From the NCBI RefSeq assembly GCF_000308815.1, contig NZ_BAFX01000204.1, positions 1-64,000 of the forward strand: DNA of 64,000 nt, read 5' to 3'. The stretch is from Nocardia concava NBRC 100430 (lineage in GTDB: Bacteria; Actinomycetota; Actinomycetes; Mycobacteriales; Mycobacteriaceae). The translations under genes were made by a program, and so were the position numbers. Below, in pieces: positions 1-7,475 of the stretch (its first letter is position 1; the number at the start of each line of letters is the position of its first letter). The notes below the pieces were generated by a model. It searched no databases, had not been told where the DNA came from, and worked only from the letters and a program-made list of their open reading frames with translations.

Positions 1-1338
1 ACCGATGCGCCACTCCCCCGCGGCGTCGGCGCGCAGGCGGCCGCGGAGTTCGATGGCCTTGGCCCGCATGGCATTCGGATTGCCGAACAGCATAAGGCTG
101 CCCGCGGTGCGATGCTCGGCCTCCAGCACCTCATCGCCGTCGAGGTAGCGCAGCGACAGCCCCTCGGCGCCGGTCTCCGGATCGGTGACCAGCTCCAGCG
201 GCACCGGAATCATGTTCTCGCTCAGGTGAACACCGGGCGTGTGGACCACTGGCAACACCTCCGAGAGCCCCTGCAACGGCGAGGTGGTGTGCGCGGGAAT
301 CACGGTGGCACTGCCGCCACCCATGAAACGCGGTTCGGCGGCGGCGGATCCGAGCAGCGCGACCTGCGCGGGCTTGCCCAGCGGCAGGGTGCCGTCATTG
401 GCGGCGAGCACCATGGCCTTGGCGGCGGCCTCGCGGACGACGCGCTGCGCGGCCTCGTCGGTGAACGGCCGCACCGGCTGCGGCGACCCGTTCAACGCAC
501 CCACCCGGACCGCGAATCGCAGGATGCGCCGGACCTTTTCGTCAATGGCGGACTCGGGCACCTCGCCGTTGCGCACCGCTTCCTCCAGCGGCGCGCCCCA
601 CAGCTCCCACGGACCCGGCATGGCCAGGTCATTGCCCTTGGCCGCACCGGCGGTCGAGCGCACGGCGGTCCAGTCCGAGACCACCACGCCGTCGAATCCC
701 CACTCGCCCTTGAGCGGTTCGTCGAGCAGCTCGTTCTCGGTCATGGTGACGCCGTTGACCGAGTTGTAGGCGGCCATGATCATCCACGCGCCCGCCTCCA
801 CGGAGCGCTCGAACGGGTACAGGTACAGCTCGCGCAGCGTCCGCTCATCCGCGATCACGTCGGCGGTGAAGCGCTCGGTCTCGGAATCGTTGGCCACGTA
901 GTGCTTCGGGCACGCGCTCACCCCGTGCGCCTGCACCGATCGCACGTACGCCTCGGCGATCTCGGCGGTGAGCATCGGATCCTCGGAGAAGCATTCGAAA
1001 TGCCTCCCGCCGAGTGGGGATCGATGCAGGTTGATGGTGGGGCCGAGGACCGCGTACACGTCCTTGCGCCGCGCCTCGGCGGCGATCAGCGCGCCGATCT
1101 CGGTGAGCAGATCGCGATCCCAGGTGGCGGCCAGCGCGGTGCCCGAGGGCAGGCTCACCGAGGGGTCGCGCTCGTCCCACTGCTCGCCGCGCACGCCGGA
1201 CGGGCCGTCGGAGACCGGCATCTCCGCCAGCCCGATGCTCGAATCACCGGCGAAGCGGAAGAAATTCGCGCCGGAGACCAGGCGGATCTTGGCGGGCAGG
1301 TCGAGCTTCGCGAGCAGATCGTCGATGACGTCGGTCAT
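1..1338 (-). CDS. Glycoside hydrolase family 3 beta-glucosidase (3' end beyond window)
   Basis: The N-terminal ~446 residues are present; the rest lies beyond the left edge. The protein reads as a GH3 enzyme, removing terminal beta-linked glucose (or xylose) from oligosaccharides. It has the family's early FRFAGD and GPSGVRG segments, the KHYVAND substrate-binding stretch, and the VVSDW motif carrying the Asp nucleophile. A second, alpha/beta sandwich-like domain begins near residue 300. There is no signal peptide, so the enzyme is probably cytoplasmic and acts on imported sugars. The ATG overlaps the stop of the upstream alpha/beta hydrolase (ATGA), indicating translational coupling. Family assignment is secure; the exact sugar is not. 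Confidence 0.93.
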   Translation of the reverse strand, partial: MTDVIDDLLAKLDLPAKIRLVSGANFFRFAGDSSIGLAEMPVSDGPSGVRGEQWDERDPSVSLPSGTALAATWDRDLLTEIGALIAAEARRKDVYAVLGPTINLHRSPLGGRHFECFSEDPMLTAEIAEAYVRSVQAHGVSACPKHYVANDSETERFTADVIADERTLRELYLYPFERSVEAGAWMIMAAYNSVNGVTMTENELLDEPLKGEWGFDGVVVSDWTAVRSTAGAAKGNDLAMPGPWELWGAPLEEAVRNGEVPESAIDEKVRRILRFAVRVGALNGSPQPVRPFTDEAAQRVVREAAAKAMVLAANDGTLPLGKPAQVALLGSAAAEPRFMGGGSATVIPAHTTSPLQGLSEVLPVVHTPGVHLSENMIPVPLELVTDPETGAEGLSLRYLDGDEVLEAEHRTAGSLMLFGNPNAMRAKAIELRGRLRADAAGEWRIG

Positions 1339-2177
1339 GCCTGTTCCTTCCAGAAGTTCACCAGGGCGGCGGATACCTGTTCGGGGACATCCTCGTTCGG
1401 AACATGGCCGGAACCGTGGAACACGACCGTCTGCGCACCGAGCTGCTTCGCGAACGCCTCGTGCACCTCCGGCGCCCACAGATCGTTGGTGTCGCCGTAC
1501 GCGACCAGCAGCGGTACGCCCGAATCACGCAGCGCCGAGGGATCTTTCAGCGGCGGCTCGGTCATACAGCCGAGAATTCCCAGAATATTGGCCTTCTTGG
1601 TCTGCAGGATCCGCTGATGCAGGAACTCCATGCGCGCCGGCGACGGCTGCTGCCCGGCCTCGAACATCGCGGTGCTCATCTGCTGCCAGATGAGTTCCTG
1701 CCCACCGGCTTCCACCATCTGCGCGACCAGCTGCGGCGGCGGGAAGTTGATGTCCTCCACCGAGGACGGGCCGGAGGCGAGCAGGGTGAAGCTGCGGAAA
1801 CGACCGGGCCGCTCGACCACCGCGACGCGGGAGACATACCCGCCGAAGGAATGCCCGACCAGGTGGATCGGCTCATCCGGGGAGATCTGATCCACCACGC
1901 CCTGCAGGTCGCCGACGAAATCGGCCATGGTGTAGCCCGACACCTCGTCGGGCCCCTCGGACTGCCACTGCCCGCGCTGGTCGTAGGCGAACGCCCGATA
2001 CCCGGCCTCGGCCAGCAGCGGCAGCACGGCCTCGAAGTCTTCCTTGGATCCGGTGAAGCCCGGCACCAGCAGCACGGTGCCGCGGCGCTCGGCGGGCGGC
2101 TCGATCTGCCACCCGGCCAGCTTTCCGGCGGCTCCCCGCAGCGTGATCGGCGTGATCGGGGCCTGACTCATCGGCAA
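1335..2177 (-). CDS. Alpha/beta-fold hydrolase
   Basis: A 280-residue hydrolase with the alpha/beta-fold layout. The oxyanion-hole loop PGFTGSKED is near residue 39. The nucleophile elbow GHSFGG places the catalytic Ser at ~110. A late AYGDTND acid region and GSGHVPNED carry the probable His. There is no signal peptide. The substrate cannot be named; esters or lactones are typical. It is the first gene of a two-gene minus-strand unit with the GH3 gene, sharing an ATGA overlap, and is divergent from the TetR gene at 2310, the obvious candidate regulator. The start could also be the ATG two codons later. Confidence 0.88.
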   Translation of the reverse strand: MPMSQAPITPITLRGAAGKLAGWQIEPPAERRGTVLLVPGFTGSKEDFEAVLPLLAEAGYRAFAYDQRGQWQSEGPDEVSGYTMADFVGDLQGVVDQISPDEPIHLVGHSFGGYVSRVAVVERPGRFRSFTLLASGPSSVEDINFPPPQLVAQMVEAGGQELIWQQMSTAMFEAGQQPSPARMEFLHQRILQTKKANILGILGCMTEPPLKDPSALRDSGVPLLVAYGDTNDLWAPEVHEAFAKQLGAQTVVFHGSGHVPNEDVPEQVSAALVNFWKEQA

Positions 2178-2235
2178 TCCCTTCCCTCGTACTGCCCTGT
2201 ACGGCTGGCACGAGTGTGCCAGTGGAAATCCAGTT

Positions 2236-2277
2236 TACCGAGTGGTCATTAGGTACTGTTATCGTTTCGTGACCATT
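2236..2277. promoter_or_regulatory. Candidate TetR operator in divergent promoter region
   Basis: The gap between the hydrolase and the TetR gene contains TACC (2236-2239) facing GGTA (2252-2255), and TGGTCA (2243-2248) facing TGACCA (2270-2275). Such dyads are usual for TetR operators in actinobacteria. That this site is bound by the adjacent regulator is inferred from position. Confidence 0.4.
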
Positions 2278-2309
2278 GCAGGATTTTGCCTGCTCAACAC
2301 CCTTGACTA

Positions 2310-2921
2310 GTGTCCCACCTCATGACGCCCCACCCCCGACGCCGCCGCCGGGGCGACGACCGCCGCGAGCAGATCATCGACGAGGCCCTGAAAGCCTTCG
2401 CCGACAACGGCTATCGCAGCACCTCCATCGCCGAGATCGCCGACCGCTGCGGCCTGTCCCAGCCCGGCCTGTTGCACTACTTCCCCAACAAGGCGGCCCT
2501 GCTGTCCGCGGTGCTCGATTACCGCGACCGCCTCGACTACGACCGATTGGGCTTCGACCAGCAGTTACATGGCAAGGACGCGCTGCTGCGCCTGGCCCAG
2601 CTGGTCGACCACAACATGCACGTGCCGGGACTGGTCCGTCTGTTCACGGTCCTCACCAGCGAGGCCGTCACCGCCGACCACCCCGCCCACGAGTGGGCCC
2701 TGAACCGCTACCGCCTGCTACAGGTGTACCTGTCCGCGGCGTTGCAGGCGGGCATCGATGACGGCAGCATCCGCGCGGGCATCGATCCGGCCGTCGTCGC
2801 CCGCCAGGTCTTCGCCATGATGGACGGCCTCCAACTCCAATGGCTCGTCGACCCGGACTCGGTCGACATGGCCAGCCTCTTCCGCTCCTACATCGACGAA
2901 CTCATCGCCTACATCTCGTAG
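2310..2921 (+). CDS. TetR/AcrR family transcriptional regulator
   Basis: A 203-residue regulator. A basic N-terminus (run of Arg) is followed by a TetR helix-turn-helix at roughly residues 18-65, with the signature GLSQPGLLHYFPNKAAL. The all-helical C-terminal half would bind a ligand and form the dimer. It is divergent from the hydrolase/GH3 pair, which it probably represses. The GTG at 2310 and the ATG at 2322 are both possible starts; neither has a clear Shine-Dalgarno, so the mRNA may be leaderless. Length and fold fit the family. Confidence 0.9.
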   Translation: MSHLMTPHPRRRRRGDDRREQIIDEALKAFADNGYRSTSIAEIADRCGLSQPGLLHYFPNKAALLSAVLDYRDRLDYDRLGFDQQLHGKDALLRLAQLVDHNMHVPGLVRLFTVLTSEAVTADHPAHEWALNRYRLLQVYLSAALQAGIDDGSIRAGIDPAVVARQVFAMMDGLQLQWLVDPDSVDMASLFRSYIDELIAYIS

Positions 2922-2936
2922 CGTTATCCCGTTGCG

Positions 2937-3389
2937 TCAGGACACTTTTCGCACGCTGGTCGTGGCCGCGGTGACCGGCTTGCCGGTCCGGTTCCGCGGG
3001 CGCAGTTCGGCGATCGGCTGATCGTCGAGATCCAGCAGCACCGATCGGGATTCATTGTCCTCGAAGGCATGTCGTTCACCCCACTGCCGCAGTGCCACGA
3101 TAGCGGTGAAGAGATCCGCACCGGCCGAGGTCAATTCGTAGCTGTGCCGTTTACCGCCGGGCGCGGTGGTGGTCACCAGAATCCCGGACTCCACGAGTCT
3201 GCGCAGCCGGTCGGTGAGGATATTGCGGGCGATCCCGAGCCGCTGCTGGAACTCGGTGAAGGTGGCCGCGCCGTCCATGGCGTCGCGCACGATGAGCAGG
3301 CTCCAGCGGTCGCCCACCAAGTCGACCGCGCGAGCGACGGGGCAGATGGGATCGGTCCACGCACGGCCTTCGCCGAGTGTCGCGGTCAT
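2937..3389 (-). CDS. HxlR family winged-helix regulator
   Basis: The chosen ATG at 3389 follows a strong GGGAGGAG ribosome site, giving 150 residues; an upstream in-frame codon at 3425 lacks one. The HxlR signature is plain: CPVARAVDLVGDRWSLLIVRD, with the invariant early Cys, then FTEFQQRLGIARNILTDRL as recognition region and a wing. Members bind as dimers and often sense electrophiles or redox through that Cys. It is divergent from an MFS transporter at 3474, which it probably controls. Confidence 0.92.
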   Translation of the reverse strand: MTATLGEGRAWTDPICPVARAVDLVGDRWSLLIVRDAMDGAATFTEFQQRLGIARNILTDRLRRLVESGILVTTTAPGGKRHSYELTSAGADLFTAIVALRQWGERHAFEDNESRSVLLDLDDQPIAELRPRNRTGKPVTAATTSVRKVS

Positions 3390-3426
3390 CGCAGCTCCTC
3401 CCGATCGGTTGCAATTCGAAACCAAT

Positions 3427-3436
3427 AGTACCTACT
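3427..3436. promoter_or_regulatory. Candidate HxlR operator AGTACCTACT
   Basis: The dyad AGTA-CC-TACT sits in the 84-bp gap between the HxlR and MFS genes. TACT/AGTA-type dyads are the usual recognition sequence of HxlR (DUF24) regulators. TTCGAA also occurs on both sides (3416 and 3438). Assignment is by position and motif only. Confidence 0.4.
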
Positions 3437-3473
3437 CTTCGAATAGTTTCATTTTGCTACTGATTCGGGAGGC

Positions 3474-4673
3474 GTGGTGACGACGGGAATCACGGGAGTG
3501 CAGAGATTCGTGCTGGCACTGGTGTGCGCGGTGGCGGTGTCGACGATCTACGCGATCCAGCCGGTGCTCGAAAAAGCAGGCGGTGACCTGGGATTGGATG
3601 CCGGGTCGCTGGGCTGGCTGGTCGCCGCCGGGCAGATCGGCTACTTCGCGGGGCTGGTGGCGCTCGTCCCGCTGGGCGATGTCGTCAACCGCCGCAAGCT
3701 CATTGGCGCGCAGCTGTTGCTGACGGCGATCGGGGCCGGAATGGTGGCGGTCGCGCCGAACGGGGTGGTCGCGTTCGCGGGCCTGGTTTGCGCGGGCGTG
3801 TTCGCGGTGGTGGTCCAGGTGACGGTCGCCTACGCCGCCGCCGTGTCCGCGCCCGAGGAGCGGGGCCGGAACATCGGCGCGGTCACGTCGGGGGTGGTGC
3901 TCGGCATCCTGGGTGTGCGGATTCTCGCCGGGCTGCTGGGTGACACGATCGGCTGGCGGGCGGTGTACGCGCTGCTCTCGCTGCTGTGCGTGCTGCTCGC
4001 CCCGATGGTCCGCGCCGCGCTGCCCTCGGATCCGAGAACCGCTGGCGCGCATTACCTCCCCACCTTGGTATCGATGGCCGGTTTGGTGCGCACGGATCGC
4101 CTGTTCCTGGTCCGCGGTCTGATCGCGTTCTTCCTGTTCGCGTCCTTCGGAACCCTGTGGAGCGGACTCGCCCTGCCGCTCGGCTCGGCCCCGTGGAATT
4201 TCGGCAGCACCGTGATCGGCCTGTTCGGATTCGCGGGCCTGGCCGGAGCACTCGGTGCCGCCAGGGCGGGCCGATGGGCCGATTCCGGTCGTGCGCAAAC
4301 GATTACGGGATGGTCGCTGGCCTTGCTCACGGCATCCTGGCTGCTCATCGCGCGAACCGAACCGACCCTCTGGTTCTTGATTGCGGGCATTGTCCTGCTC
4401 GACTTCGCCGTCCAGGCGGTCCATGTCAGCAGCCAGCACCTCCTGACCACGGCCCACCCGACCCGGGCCAGCACCGTCATCGGCGCGTACATGTCCTTCT
4501 ACTCCCTGGGTTCCGCACTGGGCGCGCTCACCACAGCCTGGGCCTACAGCACCCGGGGCTGGCCGGCGTCCTGCCTGATCGGTGCCGTGTATTCGCTCTG
4601 CGCCCTGCTGCTCTGGGCAGCGACCCGCTCGCGACTCGCCGCGCGCGCCGAGGTCGTGATGGCGGCGCACTGA
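3474..4673 (+). CDS. MFS transporter
   Basis: A 399-residue polytopic protein with about 12 hydrophobic segments. It shows the MFS loop 2-3 signature (PLGDVVNRRKLI) and an ERGRNIG stretch after segment 5. Proteins of this kind are proton-driven exporters of drugs or small metabolites; the substrate is unknown. It lies opposite a HxlR regulator, a common arrangement for inducible efflux. Two adjacent GTG codons (3474, 3477) follow GGGAGG; the second has the better spacing. Confidence 0.9.
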   Translation: MVTTGITGVQRFVLALVCAVAVSTIYAIQPVLEKAGGDLGLDAGSLGWLVAAGQIGYFAGLVALVPLGDVVNRRKLIGAQLLLTAIGAGMVAVAPNGVVAFAGLVCAGVFAVVVQVTVAYAAAVSAPEERGRNIGAVTSGVVLGILGVRILAGLLGDTIGWRAVYALLSLLCVLLAPMVRAALPSDPRTAGAHYLPTLVSMAGLVRTDRLFLVRGLIAFFLFASFGTLWSGLALPLGSAPWNFGSTVIGLFGFAGLAGALGAARAGRWADSGRAQTITGWSLALLTASWLLIARTEPTLWFLIAGIVLLDFAVQAVHVSSQHLLTTAHPTRASTVIGAYMSFYSLGSALGALTTAWAYSTRGWPASCLIGAVYSLCALLLWAATRSRLAARAEVVMAAH

Positions 4674-4706
4674 TTCGCTCTCGATGGCGCACTGATTCGC
4701 TCTCGA
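4665..4706 (+). repeat. 20-bp tandem duplication spanning a stop codon
   Basis: GCGCACTGATTCGCTCTCGA occurs at 4665-4684 and again at 4687-4706, a period of 22. The first copy contains the TGA of the MFS gene; the second repeats the same codons downstream. It looks like a recent slippage duplication with no effect on the protein. Confidence 0.85.
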
Positions 4707-4742
4707 CCTTTCTCGCGATATTCATGCGACGGGGAGGTGGCA

Positions 4743-6767
4743 GTGGTTACCAGGCTAGAGCCGGGCGAGTATTTCGCCGGATACCAGATTCTGCGGAAGC
4801 TGGGTGCCGGCGGGATGGGCGCCGTGTATCAGGCGCGGGATCGGGATCTGCCGCGATTCGTGGCATTGAAGCTGTTGAGCATGCCCGACGGCGGGGAGTA
4901 CGAGCACAAGGTGCGGTTCCGGCGCGAGGCAGATACCGTTGCGCGGCTGCAGCATCCGAACATCGTGACCGTGTATGCGCGCGGCGAGGACGACGACCGG
5001 CTGTGGATCTCCATGACCTTCGTCGACGGCAGCGATGTGGCGCGGGCGCTGCGGGAGGGGCCCATGCATCCGGCGCGGGCGGTGCGGATCGTCGCCGAGA
5101 CCGCGGCGGCGCTGGACCACGCGCACGAGACCGGGATCCTGCACCGGGATGTGAAGCCCGCCAATATCCTGCTCGCCGACGGGCGGCCGGAACGGGTGCT
5201 GCTCACCGACTTCGGGATCGCCAAGGCGATCGACGAGAGCCGGCAGTTGACCCAGCACGGGGAGATCCTGGCGAGCTTCCAGTACGCGGCGCCGGAGCGG
5301 CTGACTCGGCCGGGCGAGGTCGATCCGCGGGCGGACGTTTATTCGCTGGGGTGCACGCTGTTTCACATGCTGACCGGGGAGGCGCCGTATCCCGGGCAGA
5401 ACGTGGGCCGGATCATCCACGGGCACGCCTACGAGCCGATCCCGCTGCCATCACAGCGAAACCCGATGCTGCCCAGGGGTTTCGACGATGTGATCACGCG
5501 GGCCCTGGCCAAGGAACCGGAGCGCCGGTACGACAGCTGCTCGCATCTGGCATGGAGCGCGGCGCAGGTCCTCAAGCAGACTCCCCCGATGAACACCGGC
5601 CCGGCACGCACCACCGATCAGCTCAGCGGGCCACGATTCGCCACCACCCGCACCGCGCCGAGGCCCGGAAGTTCGGATACGGGAACCAGACCCGGCCCTA
5701 CGGCTCAGCGCCCGGCGCATCCGGATACCGGCCCGAGGCCCGCCACCACGGCACCTCGTCCCGGCAATCCGGATACCGGGCCGAGGCCCAACACCACGCG
5801 CACCGCACTGCGGCCCGTTACGACACGGGTCGCGCCGGGCTCTGCCATGCCGCCCAGGCCGATGTCGGCCCAGTCAGGGCCTCCACCTGCCGTTTCCGCC
5901 ACGCCATCCACTCAGCCCGGCACGACCCCCAACCGGGCGGGGCTGCCACCCACGCAGCTCGTGACGTCACCGCCACCCGAACCGACCGGTCCGCGCGATG
6001 CGGGAATCGGCACCGGCCCAGCCCCTTCCGGCCGGGGCGGCCGCACGGCGCGGATCGTGATCGGGTTGGCGCTGGTGACGGTGCTGGCGCTGGTGGCCTA
6101 CTTCCTGGCGCGCGCCGACAACGGACATCCGACGGCCTCGACCTCCGCGGCGCCGGTGACCACCACGACGCAACCGGCGATCACCACCACCGAACCGACC
6201 ACGGCCCAGCCCACCACGACCGAGGCGAAGCCCACCACCGAGCCGCCGTACACGCCGCCCCGAACGACACAGCCGGTGACCACCCAGCCGCAGCCGAAGA
6301 CCATCGCGATCCCCGACGTCGTCGGCAGCGCGATCGCCGAGGCGAAGGCGCAGCTGGAGAAGGCCGGATTCGTAGTGAAGGAGGTGCAACGCGACGACAA
6401 ACGCACGAAAGGCACAGTGGTAGAACTGGATCCGGCCGCCGGAACCACCCGCGCCGCCGGTACGACGGTCACGGTCTACATCTCGACCGGACCGACCATG
6501 ACCACCATCACCGTGCCCAACCTGGTGGGCCTCAGCTTCGACACCGCGAAGGCGAAGCTGCAGGCCCTCGGATGGAAGGGAACCTTGCAGCAGACCACCA
6601 CGAAGGTCACCGATTCCACCAAGGCAGGCAAGATCCTCGATCAAACTCCGGCAGCGGGCGCTTCGATCGCCCTCGATGCGGCAGTCACCGTCGCCGTCGG
6701 CATGCTCACCTCCTCGACCCCCGTCAGCTCGACGACTCCGGCCAATTCGACTCCACCCACCTACTGA
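4743..6767 (+). CDS. Transmembrane Ser/Thr protein kinase with two PASTA domains
   Basis: A 674-residue PknB-like kinase. The N-terminal domain (~10-280) has a Gly-rich loop GAGGMGAVY, the catalytic Lys in VALKLL, HRDVKPAN and DFG. A long Pro/Thr-rich linker runs to ~435. One membrane helix (~437-457) is followed outside by a Thr/Pro-rich stalk and two PASTA repeats (PDVVG and PNLVG starts, ~521-655), which in relatives bind muropeptide or lipid II. Likely role: sensing wall state and phosphorylating cytoplasmic targets. The activation segment reads LASFQYAAPE, without the usual GT before Y. GTG 4743 is preferred over GTG 4737 because GGGGAGG (4731-4737) overlaps the latter. It stands alone, not in the cell-division kinase cluster. 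Confidence 0.93.
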   Translation: MVTRLEPGEYFAGYQILRKLGAGGMGAVYQARDRDLPRFVALKLLSMPDGGEYEHKVRFRREADTVARLQHPNIVTVYARGEDDDRLWISMTFVDGSDVARALREGPMHPARAVRIVAETAAALDHAHETGILHRDVKPANILLADGRPERVLLTDFGIAKAIDESRQLTQHGEILASFQYAAPERLTRPGEVDPRADVYSLGCTLFHMLTGEAPYPGQNVGRIIHGHAYEPIPLPSQRNPMLPRGFDDVITRALAKEPERRYDSCSHLAWSAAQVLKQTPPMNTGPARTTDQLSGPRFATTRTAPRPGSSDTGTRPGPTAQRPAHPDTGPRPATTAPRPGNPDTGPRPNTTRTALRPVTTRVAPGSAMPPRPMSAQSGPPPAVSATPSTQPGTTPNRAGLPPTQLVTSPPPEPTGPRDAGIGTGPAPSGRGGRTARIVIGLALVTVLALVAYFLARADNGHPTASTSAAPVTTTTQPAITTTEPTTAQPTTTEAKPTTEPPYTPPRTTQPVTTQPQPKTIAIPDVVGSAIAEAKAQLEKAGFVVKEVQRDDKRTKGTVVELDPAAGTTRAAGTTVTVYISTGPTMTTITVPNLVGLSFDTAKAKLQALGWKGTLQQTTTKVTDSTKAGKILDQTPAAGASIALDAAVTVAVGMLTSSTPVSSTTPANSTPPTY

Positions 6768-6943
6768 CGCCCCCGGCGTTTCGCGTGCCGCCCGGCCCCG
6801 AGCCGACCCGGTGCACGAGGCTCGGCGCGGCTCCATGCCCCGTTCGTCATCGACGTGGCCAGCGCCTTCGCCGCTCAGCTCGCGGTGGGCACTATCGGGC
6901 GCGGCGCGGTGCTCCGGCGTGGATCGGCTCACCGAGGACCACG

Positions 6944-7360
6944 CTAGGCGCCGCCGAGCACCGCGTCTCGGAAGTGGTCGGCGAGGTCGAGTGCGTGGGC
7001 CTGGTCAGGGGTGACCCAGGCGTGGTGGTCGTGCTCGGCGGGATTGAGTGTGACGCTGCGGGATTCGTTTTCGGCCGCGTCATAAACTCGGGCGTGGATC
7101 CGCAAGGGACGCCCGGCCACATCCATCCACGAGTGCGTCGATCGCTCCTCGACGATCTCGACTGCGAGGCCGGTTTCCTCGCCGACCTCGCGGATTGCAG
7201 CCGCCTCCGGGTGCTCACCCGATTCCACGCCGCCGCCGGGCAATTCCCACCGGCCCGCCAGGAACACCCCGGGCGCGCGCCGAATCACCAGCACCGCGCC
7301 CTCGCGCTCGATCCGGCAGTAGACCAAATGCTTGTCCTCCACCCTCAGCACTCTAACCAC
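6944..7360 (-). CDS. NUDIX hydrolase
   Basis: A 138-residue NUDIX protein. The box is complete: G, five residues, E, seven residues, then REVGEETGL, which binds the divalent metal and positions the diphosphate. It hydrolyses nucleoside-diphosphate-linked substrates; which one is not evident. Several in-frame GTG starts exist at the N-terminus (7360, 7351, 7342). The first lies directly beside a 15-bp inverted repeat, so a slightly shorter protein is possible. It stands alone, after the AACS operon on the same strand. Confidence 0.88.
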   Translation of the reverse strand: MVRVLRVEDKHLVYCRIEREGAVLVIRRAPGVFLAGRWELPGGGVESGEHPEAAAIREVGEETGLAVEIVEERSTHSWMDVAGRPLRIHARVYDAAENESRSVTLNPAEHDHHAWVTPDQAHALDLADHFRDAVLGGA

Positions 7361-7425
7361 CCGCCGAGTGGCACATCATCGTGGCGATTTTGGACAAATC
7401 CCCTCAGTGTTGTGCCACTCGGCGG
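7361..7425. repeat. 15-bp perfect inverted repeat between AACS and NUDIX genes
   Basis: CCGCCGAGTGGCACA (7361-7375) is exactly complementary to TGTGCCACTCGGCGG (7411-7425), with a 35-base loop. It lies between the end of the acetoacetyl-CoA synthetase gene and the start of the NUDIX gene, both on the minus strand. It could end transcription of the first, though no T-run follows, or regulate the second. Confidence 0.7.
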
Positions 7426-7475
7426 CTCGGCGGGACAACCCGGCCGCCGGATCAGCCGAATATCAGCTGCCGGAA

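Noticed and set aside
6768..6943. Open stretch between kinase and NUDIX genes
   Set aside because: No ribosome site, no motif, and only ~55 codons; treated as non-coding.
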